Positions 8,272 to 15,688 of a stretch of 64,000 nt of DNA are shown piece after piece. Source of the DNA: Mesorhizobium waimense. Lineage in GTDB: Bacteria; Pseudomonadota; Alphaproteobacteria; Rhizobiales; Rhizobiaceae. The first letter of the stretch is position 1. Every line of letters begins with the position of its first letter. A program made the translations under genes and the position numbers. Where the stretch lies: positions 1-64,000 of the forward strand of contig NZ_QZWZ01000019.1 of assembly GCF_003601975.1 (NCBI RefSeq), in the 5' to 3' direction. The notes below the pieces were generated by a model. The model was given only the letters and a program-made list of their open reading frames with translations. It made no database searches and was not told where the DNA came from.

Positions 8272-8937
8272 TCAGGCCGCCACCTCGACCGGCATCCCCG
8301 CGGCCCTCCACTCGGGCATGCCATCCGCGAGCCTGCGCGCTGCATAGCCGTGGCTGCGAAGTGCCGCCACCGCCTCGAAGGACATCACACACCATGGACC
8401 GCGGCAGTAGGCGACGACTTCCCTGTCCTTGCCGAATTCGGAAAGCCGGGCCGGAAGATCGCCAAGCGGAACGTTGATTGCGCCTGGCACGTGGCCGAGC
8501 GCAAACTCGTCTGGCGGGCGGACATCGATCACGGTCACCAGCCCGTCGCGCATGCGATCCGCAAGTTCCTGGCGCGTGACCGGCTCCATGTCGTCGCGGG
8601 CTTCGAAATAGCCGCGTACGATGCGGTCGACTTCCGCCAAATGATGCTCGGCGACGGTGCGCACCGAAGCGAATGCCACCAGCCCGCTGTCATCGACGAG
8701 ACGGTAGTTGACGAACTTGCCGTCGCGCTCGGCCGACACCAGTCCGGCGCGGCGAAGTGTCTGGAGATGCTGGGAAACATTGGCGATCGGCAGGCCGAGC
8801 TTCATCGCCAGCGCCTCGACGCTGCGCGGGCCCTGCGCCAAATGCTCGATCAGCTCCAGTCTCTGCGGATGGCCGAGCGCCTTGGCGACGATCGCGAACT
8901 GCTCGTAGAGCTTCTGTTTCGGATTGCGGATTGACAT
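8272..8937 (-). CDS. ArsR-family regulator fused to rhodanese domain
   Basis: 221 aa from the ATG at 8937, preceded by GGAAG 4 nt upstream; a GTG at 8952 is a weaker alternative. Residues 10-95 form a winged helix (ALGHPQRLELIEHL ... SQHLQTLRRAGLVSAERDGK). Residues 120-215 form a rhodanese domain with active-site loop C178-R-G-P-W-C183. The only two cysteines in the protein are in that loop; the ArsR domain has none, unlike BigR/SqrR sensors. It probably represses the divergent persulfide dioxygenase/MFS operon through the palindrome at 8960-8981 and may sense sulfane sulfur through the rhodanese cysteines (inference). Confidence 0.88.
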   Translation of the reverse strand: MSIRNPKQKLYEQFAIVAKALGHPQRLELIEHLAQGPRSVEALAMKLGLPIANVSQHLQTLRRAGLVSAERDGKFVNYRLVDDSGLVAFASVRTVAEHHLAEVDRIVRGYFEARDDMEPVTRQELADRMRDGLVTVIDVRPPDEFALGHVPGAINVPLGDLPARLSEFGKDREVVAYCRGPWCVMSFEAVAALRSHGYAARRLADGMPEWRAAGMPVEVAA

Positions 8938-8959
8938 CGGCTTCCAGGTCACGATACAT

Positions 8960-8981
8960 CATTCAATATAATCATTGAATG
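8960..8981. promoter_or_regulatory. Perfect palindromic operator, probable ArsR-rhodanese binding site
   Basis: CATTCAAT-N6-ATTGAATG is a perfect 8-bp inverted repeat in the gap between the divergent regulator (start 8937) and the MBL/MFS operon (start 9041). A TATAAT hexamer lies inside it (8967-8972, plus strand) and a TTGACA on the minus strand at 8999-9004, so a bound repressor could block promoters in either direction. AT-rich ATTCAA/TTGAAT half-sites are usual for ArsR proteins. Confidence 0.75.
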
Positions 8982-9040
8982 ACAGCCTCCCCGCGAGCTG
9001 TCAAGCTTTCGACCGTTCGCGGGCGCGCCGGAGCGTGGCG

Positions 9041-9772
9041 ATGATCCTGAGACAATTCCTACATTCGCAGCCGGTCGGCGCGTCCTATTTGTTCGGCTGC
9101 GGCGGCAAGGCGGCCGCAGCCGTCGTCGATCCGATCGGCGACATCGCCCCCTATCTCGAGGCCGCGCAAGCGACCGGGATGCGCATCCTCTACGTCATCG
9201 ACACCCACATCCACGCCGACCATATTTCGGCGGGCCGCGTGCTCGCCGCGGCCTCCGGCGCCGACTACGTGCTGTTCGAGGGCGCGCAAGCCGCCTTCCC
9301 GTTCCGGGCGGTCAAGGATGGCGATGTCCTCGAACTCGGCAACGTGACCGCGACGGTCATGCACACGCCCGGCCATACGCCGGAGCACATAACGCTGCTG
9401 GTGACCGACCGCACCCGCGCGCCGGAACCGTGGTTCGCGCTGACCGGCCATACGCTGATGGTAGGCGACGTCGGCCGCACCGAACTCGCCTCCAGCGCCG
9501 AGGACGGCGCCAGGGCGCTGTTTGCGAGCGTCGGGCGGCTGAAACAACTGCCCGATCATATCGAGGTGCTGCCCGGGGCCTTTTCGGGCTCGGTCTGCGG
9601 ACGGTCGCTGAGCGGCAAGCCGACGTCGACGATCGGCTTCGAGAAACGCTTCAACAAGGCATTCCGCATCGACGATGAGACGGCGTTCGTCGAGGCCATG
9701 ACCGCCGATATTCCACCACCACCGCCCGAAGCTGCCAGCAACCGCGCCTTGAACGCTGGCGCTGCGCGGTGA
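9041..9772 (+). CDS. MBL-fold persulfide dioxygenase-like (ETHE1/Blh type)
   Basis: 243 aa from the ATG at 9041 (GGAG 9 nt upstream); the frame opens at 8975 but the extra residues overlap the control region. It has the ETHE1-type iron-binding pattern H56-x-H58-x-D60-H61 (DTHIHADH), MHTPGHTPEH with the third metal His, and VGDVGRTEL with the metal Asp. Such enzymes oxidise glutathione persulfide to sulfite with O2. Being divergent from an ArsR-rhodanese regulator parallels the bigR/blh arrangement of plant-associated bacteria. The downstream MFS gene overlaps by 4 nt, so the two are co-translated. Confidence 0.82.
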   Translation: MILRQFLHSQPVGASYLFGCGGKAAAAVVDPIGDIAPYLEAAQATGMRILYVIDTHIHADHISAGRVLAAASGADYVLFEGAQAAFPFRAVKDGDVLELGNVTATVMHTPGHTPEHITLLVTDRTRAPEPWFALTGHTLMVGDVGRTELASSAEDGARALFASVGRLKQLPDHIEVLPGAFSGSVCGRSLSGKPTSTIGFEKRFNKAFRIDDETAFVEAMTADIPPPPPEAASNRALNAGAAR

Positions 9773-11019
9773 CGGCGGCCGTGGCCGCATCCTCCATCGC
9801 ACTCGGTCTCAAGGCAAACTGGCGGCAATTCGCCCTGCTGGTCCTGATCAACGCCTTCGTCGGTGGCATGGTTGGCATCGAACGAACCGTGGTGCCGCTG
9901 ATCGGCTCCAAGGAATTCGGCATTACTTCGACTACATTGGTCGTTTCCTTCATCGTCAGCTTCGGCGTGGTGAAGGCTTTCGCCAACCTCGTCTCCGGCC
10001 AGCTAGCCGACAGCTGGGGCCGCAAGCGCGTGCTTGTGCTCGGCTGGATGTTCGGCCTTCCGGTGCCGTTCATGATCCTGTGGGCCCCGAGCTGGAGCTG
10101 GATCATTGCCGCCAACGCCCTGCTCGGCGTCAGCCAGGGGCTGGCCTGGTCGATGACGGTGCTGATGAAGGTCGACCTTGTCGGGCCGAAGGGGCGCGGA
10201 CTGGCGGTCGGCCTGAATGAGTTCGCCGGCTATTTCGCCGTCGGCGTCACCGCTTTTCTGACCGGCTACCTGGCCGGGCAATATGGCCTTCGCCCGGTCC
10301 CCATCTATCTCGGGATCGGCTACGCGATCGCCGGGACCGCGCTGTCGATCCTGCTGGTGCGGGACACGCGCGGGCATGTCCAGCTGGAGGCGGCAAACGC
10401 CGCGAAGGCGGCCTCTCCCCTCACCTTCCGCGAGATCTTCGCCCTGACCTCGTTCCGCGACCCGAACCTGTTCGCAGCCTCGCAGGCGGGGCTGGTCAAC
10501 AACCTCAACGACGGCATGAGCTGGGGCATCTTCCCGCTGTTTTTCGCTGCGAACGGTCTCGGCGTCGAGCGAATCGGAATTCTGAAAGCCGTCTATCCCG
10601 GCACTTGGGGGGTGCTGCAGGTCGCCACCGGACCGCTCAGCGACAAATGGGGCCGCAAGGGCCTGATCGTGGCGGGCATGTGGGTCCAGGCGGCAGCCTT
10701 GCTGCTGACCGCTCTCACCCGCGACTTCCGCTGGTGGCTGACGGCAAGCCTGCTGCTTGGGCTCGGCACCGCGATGGTCTATCCGAGCCTGATCGCGGCC
10801 GTGTCCGATGCATCCCACCCCTCGTGGCGGGCGCGCTCGCTCAGCGTCTATCGCTTCTGGCGCGACCTCGGCTACGCGATCGGCGCGCTTTCGGCAGGCC
10901 TTGTCGCCGACTTCTTCGGCTTCGCCTGGGCAATCGGATCGGTAGCGGCGCTGACATTTGTCTCAGGCGTCATCGTTGCCCTGATGATGCAAGCGCCGGA
11001 CAAAGCGCCAAACCGGTAG
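9769..11019 (+). CDS. MFS transporter (12 TM), coupled to persulfide dioxygenase
   Basis: 416 aa; the GTG start overlaps the upstream TGA (GTGA). It has the MFS loop motif GQLADSWGRKR between TM2 and TM3 and its second-half counterpart GPLSDKWGRKG, with about 12 hydrophobic segments. The substrate is not evident. Given co-translation with an ETHE1-like enzyme and an ArsR-rhodanese regulator, export of sulfite, thiosulfate or another sulfur product is a reasonable guess; related operons use a TauE/SafE-type exporter instead. Ends 43 nt before the convergent holC. Confidence 0.8.
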   Translation: MTAAVAASSIALGLKANWRQFALLVLINAFVGGMVGIERTVVPLIGSKEFGITSTTLVVSFIVSFGVVKAFANLVSGQLADSWGRKRVLVLGWMFGLPVPFMILWAPSWSWIIAANALLGVSQGLAWSMTVLMKVDLVGPKGRGLAVGLNEFAGYFAVGVTAFLTGYLAGQYGLRPVPIYLGIGYAIAGTALSILLVRDTRGHVQLEAANAAKAASPLTFREIFALTSFRDPNLFAASQAGLVNNLNDGMSWGIFPLFFAANGLGVERIGILKAVYPGTWGVLQVATGPLSDKWGRKGLIVAGMWVQAAALLLTALTRDFRWWLTASLLLGLGTAMVYPSLIAAVSDASHPSWRARSLSVYRFWRDLGYAIGALSAGLVADFFGFAWAIGSVAALTFVSGVIVALMMQAPDKAPNR

Positions 11020-11062
11020 AGCGTGGTCCGACAGGCCGGTTCGCTGCCTTCCACGTCCGCCT

Positions 11063-11512
11063 CTATGCCTTGCGCTCCCAGCGCCGGTCCGATGTCTGCT
11101 GCCAGTAGGTCACGGTGTGGCCGGCATCCTTCATCGTCTTCCAGTGGCTACGCGCGGCCTCGAGCTGCGCCGTGTCATGGCCGTCGAACAAGAAGACGGC
11201 GCGCTCGTAGCCACCGAGATCCGCGGGCGCCGCGCCATCGACGAGGAAGCGTATCTGCGCCTGGTTCCGATTCTCCTGCCCAGTGGTGAGCAGGATCGGC
11301 TGCTCGGCCGGATAGGCTTCGCGGTCGGTCGCATGCGCCAGGAAGGAATCGTCGCGAAAGGTCCACAGATGCTGGTCGAGCGCATCGCGCCGCTCCTCGG
11401 TGCCGGTCTGCACCACGGCGCGCCAGCCGCGGTCGACGCTGCGCTCGAGCAGGCCGGGCAACGCCTCCTCCAGCGTCGATTCGGTCAGATGGTAGAACAG
11501 GACTTCGGCCAT
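11063..11512 (-). CDS. holC: DNA polymerase III subunit chi
   Basis: 149 aa, the usual length. The N-terminus (MAEVLFYHLTESTLEEALPGLL) and the central LWTFRDDSFLAHA segment are typical of alphaproteobacterial HolC, as is the VFLFDGHD strand. Chi links the clamp loader to SSB in the replisome. It follows pepA by 17 nt on the same strand, the same pepA-holC order seen in many proteobacteria. Confidence 0.88.
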   Translation of the reverse strand: MAEVLFYHLTESTLEEALPGLLERSVDRGWRAVVQTGTEERRDALDQHLWTFRDDSFLAHATDREAYPAEQPILLTTGQENRNQAQIRFLVDGAAPADLGGYERAVFLFDGHDTAQLEAARSHWKTMKDAGHTVTYWQQTSDRRWERKA

Positions 11513-11529
11513 GGCTTTGCCTCAAGGCC

Positions 11530-13035
11530 TCATCCTTCGTAATGATCGCGCACCAGCCGGTCGAGCAGCCGGACGCCGAAGCCGGAGCCCCAGGACTGGT
11601 TGATCTCGCTGGGCGGCGAGCCCATCGCGGTGCCGGCAATGTCGAGATGCGCCCAGGGTGTTTCCTTGACGAAACGCTGCAGGAACTGCGCGGCGATGAT
11701 GGCGCCACCATAGCGGCCGCCGATGTTCTTCATGTCGGCGTTCTTGGAATCGATCAGCTTGTCGTATTCGGATCCCAGCGGCATGCGCCACAGCCTCTCC
11801 TGCGTCGCCTGCCCGGCATTGGCCAGCCTCTCGGCCAGTTCGTCATTGTTGGAGAACAGGCCGGCATAGTGCTGGCCGAGCGCCACCATGACGGCGCCGG
11901 TCAGCGTCGCCAGATTGACCATGAAAGCCGGCTTGAAACGGTCGTTGCAGTACCAGAGCGCATCCGCCAGCACGAGGCGGCCTTCGGCGTCGGTGTTGAG
12001 CACCTCGATGGTCTGGCCCGACATCGAGGTGACGATGTCGCCGGGGCGCTGGGCGTGTCCGTCGACCGCGTTCTCGACCAGGCCGATGACACCGACGACA
12101 TTGGCCTTTGCCTTGCGCGCGGCCAGCGCATGCATCAGGCCGGTGACGGCAGCAGCACCGCCCATGTCGCCCTTCATGTCCTCCATGCCGGAAGCCGGCT
12201 TCATCGAATTGCCGCCGGTGTCGAAGGTGACGCCCTTGCCGACAAAGGCGACGGGGGTGGCCTTGGCCTTGCCGCCGTTCCACTGCAGGACGGCCATGCG
12301 GGCGCCGCGCGGCGACCCTTGAGCGACGCCGAGCAGCGAGCCCATGCCGAGCTTCTTCATTTCCTTCTCGGTCAGGATCTCGACGGTGACGCCGAGAGCC
12401 TCGAGTTCCTTGGCGCGGGCGGCGAATTCCACCGGACCCAGCGCATTGGCCGGCTCGTTGACTAGGTCGCGCGCCAGAAGCACGCCGTCGATCACCGCCA
12501 CCTCATCGGCGAAGGCCTTTTTCGCGGCGGAAGGATCGGCGCAATGGATGGTCACCTTTGCCGGCTTCTTCGGCTGGCCGTTGTCCTTGTCCTTTTTCGT
12601 CTTGTATTTATCGAAGGCATAGCTGCGCAAAAGGATGCCCGCCGCCACGCTCGCCGCTTGCCTGCCACCGGCCTGGGCGCCCGGAACGTCGAGCACGACG
12701 GCGACCTCGGCTGCCTTGCGCAGCGACGCGGCGATGCTGCCGCCGAGTCTTAGCCATGCATGATCGTCGAGGCTGGAGGCCTTGCCGGCGCCGACCGCCA
12801 CCAGACGGTCGAGTGCAGTTCCTTCCGGCGCGAACACCTCGACGACGCTGCCGAATTTGCCGGAGAAATCCGCCGCCGGAAAGGCCCGCGCAAGCGTGCC
12901 GGCCGGGTCGCAGGCCTTGGCGGCATCGCTGACGCCGCCATCGTCCGCCGCCAGCACAAAGACGCTGCCCTTCCTCGACGTTGCGGTCTGGGGCGCGGCG
13001 AATTTGGCGAAGGCGATCGAAGGTTTCGAATTCAT
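11530..13035 (-). CDS. pepA: Leucyl aminopeptidase (M17)
   Basis: 501 aa, full length for cytosol aminopeptidases. The C-terminal catalytic domain has the hallmark NTDAEGRLVLADAL, a GKGVTFDTGG segment with the metal-binding Lys and Asp, and DMKGDMGGAAAV. These bind two divalent metals and cleave N-terminal residues; in gamma-proteobacteria PepA also binds DNA, which cannot be judged here. Starts MNSKPSIAFAK with a modest ribosome-binding region. First gene of the pepA-holC pair and divergent from lptF. Confidence 0.93.
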   Translation of the reverse strand: MNSKPSIAFAKFAAPQTATSRKGSVFVLAADDGGVSDAAKACDPAGTLARAFPAADFSGKFGSVVEVFAPEGTALDRLVAVGAGKASSLDDHAWLRLGGSIAASLRKAAEVAVVLDVPGAQAGGRQAASVAAGILLRSYAFDKYKTKKDKDNGQPKKPAKVTIHCADPSAAKKAFADEVAVIDGVLLARDLVNEPANALGPVEFAARAKELEALGVTVEILTEKEMKKLGMGSLLGVAQGSPRGARMAVLQWNGGKAKATPVAFVGKGVTFDTGGNSMKPASGMEDMKGDMGGAAAVTGLMHALAARKAKANVVGVIGLVENAVDGHAQRPGDIVTSMSGQTIEVLNTDAEGRLVLADALWYCNDRFKPAFMVNLATLTGAVMVALGQHYAGLFSNNDELAERLANAGQATQERLWRMPLGSEYDKLIDSKNADMKNIGGRYGGAIIAAQFLQRFVKETPWAHLDIAGTAMGSPPSEINQSWGSGFGVRLLDRLVRDHYEG

Positions 13036-13386
13036 CAGGTGCTGCTTTCAGGGATGCTGGGTGCCGGACAACGGCTTTCAAGAGTGCGCGACATTTGGTC
13101 GTTTTACGGCATTTGGCAAGACTTTGGCCGAAATCGCAGCCTATAAGCGCACCTCGACCATTATCGGATTCGTCGCGGCATGACCCCGCTCCCTTGTCGC
13201 AACCTATTGTTAACCATTAATGTTTTGCATTTTTTATCTATTGGAGCCGACACTCCACGCGCCGGGGCGAGTGATGTGGGACGAGAAACCGGATCGAGCC
13301 GCCAGTGGAGCCAGTTGTGCAGGCGTCGCCGGATGACTACCTTGTCCGCGGGCATGATGCCGTTCGGCAAAATCGAGAAAGCCTTC
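13036..13386. other. Divergent intergenic region between pepA and lptF
   Basis: About 350 bp with no supported gene; it must hold the promoters of both flanking operons. An AT-rich patch at 13201-13240 stands out from the GC-rich surroundings, and a TTGTCG at 13194-13199 about 17 nt upstream of an ATTAAT-like hexamer is a weak promoter candidate for lptF. The lptF frame is open through part of this region (another ATG at 13333), but those codons are not conserved-looking. Confidence 0.5.
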
Positions 13387-14589
13387 ATGAAGGTCGTTGA
13401 ACGCTACATCATGCGTCGCACAGCGGCGGTCTTTCTGGCTGCGCTGACCTGGACGCTGGCGATCGTGTGGACGACGCAGGTGCTGGCCAAGATCGACCTC
13501 GTCACCGACAGCGGCCAGTCGGCGCTGACCTTCTTCGAGGTCGCGGCGCTGATCATCCCGTCGATCATCCCGATCGTCGTGCCGTTCGCGCTGGTGGTGG
13601 CGGTCGCCCAGACGCTCAGCGTCATGAACACCGATTCGGAACTGGCCGTGATCAATGCCGCCGGCGCCTCGCGCTGGACCATCGCGCGGCCGATCTTGCT
13701 GCTGGCGCTGGCGGCGAGCGTCTTTTCCTTCGTCGTCGACAATGGCGTCGACCCCTATGCCAGGCAGAAGAACCGGCAGCTGGTGGCGGCTTCGCGCGCC
13801 GACCTGGTGTCGCTGATCATCCAGGAAGGCACGTTCCGCAAGATCGACGACGGCCTGTTCCTGCAGGTCGGCGAACGGCTGCCCGACAACAGGCTGGGCG
13901 GCATCTTCGTCGCCGATTCGCGCGAGGAAGGCGCCAACCTGATCTATTACGCCAAGAGCGGCAGCATCGTCGAAAAGGGCGACGAGAAGGTGCTGATGAT
14001 GAATGACGGCGTCATCCATCGCAAGACGCTGACCGGCGACCTCTCGGTCATCCGCTTCACCTCCTACGCCTTCGACCTCTCGGCCTTCATGTCGGCCGCC
14101 AACGAAATCACGCTTCTGCCGAAGGACCGCACGACCCAGTACCTGCTCAACCCGAGCCCGAACGACAAGATGTTCCAGCGCAATCCGGGCGGCTACTCGG
14201 CCGAACTCGAGCAGCGTTTTTCCGAATGGTCCTACTCGCTGGTGTTCGCGCTGATCGCGCTGGCGGTGGCGGGCGACGCGCGTTCGCATCGCGAGGCGCG
14301 CATCCACCCGCTGATCACCGCAATCGTCATTGCGCTGTTCGTGCGCTGGCTTGGTTTCTTCGCCGCCGGCAAGGCCGACAAGGTTCCGCAATATGCCTAT
14401 ATGGTCTTCGGCGTGCCGATCGTGGCCTCGGCGATCTCCGGCTGGTTCATCCTCTCCTCGAGGACCATGGAACTGCCGGTCGCCTGGGCGGACTGGATGA
14501 CGAACGTCGCCGGCCGCGCCAGCGAAACCTGGACGGCCCTCAAGCTGCGCTTCGCCAAGCGCGGCGCCTCCGGCCAGGGAGCCGGCTGA
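13387..14589 (+). CDS. lptF: LPS export ABC transporter permease LptF
   Basis: 400 aa from the ATG at 13387 (MKVVERYIMRR), the typical LptF N-terminus where a basic helix precedes TM1. Three N-terminal and three C-terminal hydrophobic segments flank a periplasmic domain (residues about 120-290), as in YjgP/YjgQ proteins. LptF with LptG and LptB extracts LPS from the inner membrane. Its TGA overlaps the ATG of a 5-codon mini-ORF (TGATG), which in turn overlaps the lptG start. Confidence 0.93.
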   Translation: MKVVERYIMRRTAAVFLAALTWTLAIVWTTQVLAKIDLVTDSGQSALTFFEVAALIIPSIIPIVVPFALVVAVAQTLSVMNTDSELAVINAAGASRWTIARPILLLALAASVFSFVVDNGVDPYARQKNRQLVAASRADLVSLIIQEGTFRKIDDGLFLQVGERLPDNRLGGIFVADSREEGANLIYYAKSGSIVEKGDEKVLMMNDGVIHRKTLTGDLSVIRFTSYAFDLSAFMSAANEITLLPKDRTTQYLLNPSPNDKMFQRNPGGYSAELEQRFSEWSYSLVFALIALAVAGDARSHREARIHPLITAIVIALFVRWLGFFAAGKADKVPQYAYMVFGVPIVASAISGWFILSSRTMELPVAWADWMTNVAGRASETWTALKLRFAKRGASGQGAG

Positions 14590-14622
14590 TGGGCTGGACA
14601 CGCTGATGGGCTGGACTCTGGG
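14587..14622 (+). repeat. 17-bp tandem duplication of the lptF-stop/lptG-start junction
   Basis: The segment TGATGGGCTGGAC occurs at 14587 and again at 14604, a 17-bp period. The first copy makes a minicistron (ATG at 14589, encoding MGWTR, TGA at 14604-14606); the second copy gives the true lptG start at 14606, again as TGATG. The result is stop-start, five codons, stop-start. It looks like a duplication of the start region that displaced lptG by 17 nt. Confidence 0.8.
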
Positions 14623-15688
14623 CCGCTATTTCTTCTTCCGCTACGTGTCGATCACGGTGTGGTTCTTCCTCGGCCTTTTGGCGCTGGTGTTCCTGATCGA
14701 CTTCACCGAGCTGTCCGGCCGCACGACCGGCCTGCCCGGCTTCACCTATGGCACGGCATTCGCCATTTCGGCGCTCAGGATGCCGATGATTATGCTGCAG
14801 ACAGTGCCGTTCGTCGGCCTGTTCTCGGCGATGGCGACGCTGGTGTCGCTCAACCGCAAATACGAGCTGGTCATTGCCCGCTCGGCCGGCGTCTCGGCCT
14901 GGCAGTTCCTGTTGCCGTGCTGCATCGGGGCGCTGATGGTCGGCATGCTGTCGGTCGGCGTGCTCAACCCGGTGGCGGCGCATGCCTTCTCCTGGTCCGA
15001 GCGGATGGAGAACCAGCTGCGCGCCGGCAAATCCAACACCGTTTCGGCCGACTCGACGCCTTGGATCCGGCAGAAGACCGCCTCCGGCGACACCATCATC
15101 GGTGCCCGCGCCATTCTCAACCAAGGCCTGGAGATGGCGGATACCGTCTTCTTCGTGCTCGATCAGCAAGGCAACATCGTCGAGCGCAAGGACGCGGCGC
15201 GGGCCTTCCTGCGCGACGGCTATTGGGAATTGCAGGACGTCAAGGTGTTCAAGGACGGCACCATCCGCTCGGAAGCAACCGACCGAGTGGACACCAATCT
15301 GAAGCCGGAATTCGTGCAGGAGCGCCTTGCCCGCCCGGAAACGATCCCCTTCTACGACCTGCCGGGCAAGATCGAGGTTGCCCGTTCCTTCGGCCTCAAG
15401 GCAAATGCCTTCGCCATGCAGTTTGATTCGCTGGTGGCGTTGCCGTTCCTTCTCGTCGCCATGACGCTGATTGCGGCAACAGTATCAATGCGATTTGCAA
15501 GGATGGGGCAGTCGGCGACGATGATTCTGGGTGGCGTCCTCGCCGGCTTTCTGCTTTATGTCGTTTCGGTATTGGTCAAGGCATTCGGCGTGGCGGGATT
15601 CGTGCCCACAGCCGTGGCTGCATGGGTTCCGGTTGTCGTGGCTATGTTCTTCGGGGTGACGTTCCTGCTTTACAAGGAAGACGGCTAG
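14606..15688 (+). CDS. lptG: LPS export ABC transporter permease LptG
   Basis: 360 aa, full length. Starts MGWTLGRYFFFRYV, with an aromatic-rich first TM segment, then LIDFTELSGRT and a coupling-helix region (LNRKYELVIARSAGVS) that contacts LptB, a periplasmic beta domain and three C-terminal TM segments. Partner of LptF. Its TAG overlaps the GTG start of lptD, so lptF-lptG-lptD are translationally linked. Confidence 0.93.
   Translation: MGWTLGRYFFFRYVSITVWFFLGLLALVFLIDFTELSGRTTGLPGFTYGTAFAISALRMPMIMLQTVPFVGLFSAMATLVSLNRKYELVIARSAGVSAWQFLLPCCIGALMVGMLSVGVLNPVAAHAFSWSERMENQLRAGKSNTVSADSTPWIRQKTASGDTIIGARAILNQGLEMADTVFFVLDQQGNIVERKDAARAFLRDGYWELQDVKVFKDGTIRSEATDRVDTNLKPEFVQERLARPETIPFYDLPGKIEVARSFGLKANAFAMQFDSLVALPFLLVAMTLIAATVSMRFARMGQSATMILGGVLAGFLLYVVSVLVKAFGVAGFVPTAVAAWVPVVVAMFFGVTFLLYKEDG

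Noticed and set aside
13180..13386. 69-codon upstream extension of LptF
   Set aside because: AT-rich non-coding composition; the conserved start is MKVVERYIMRR.
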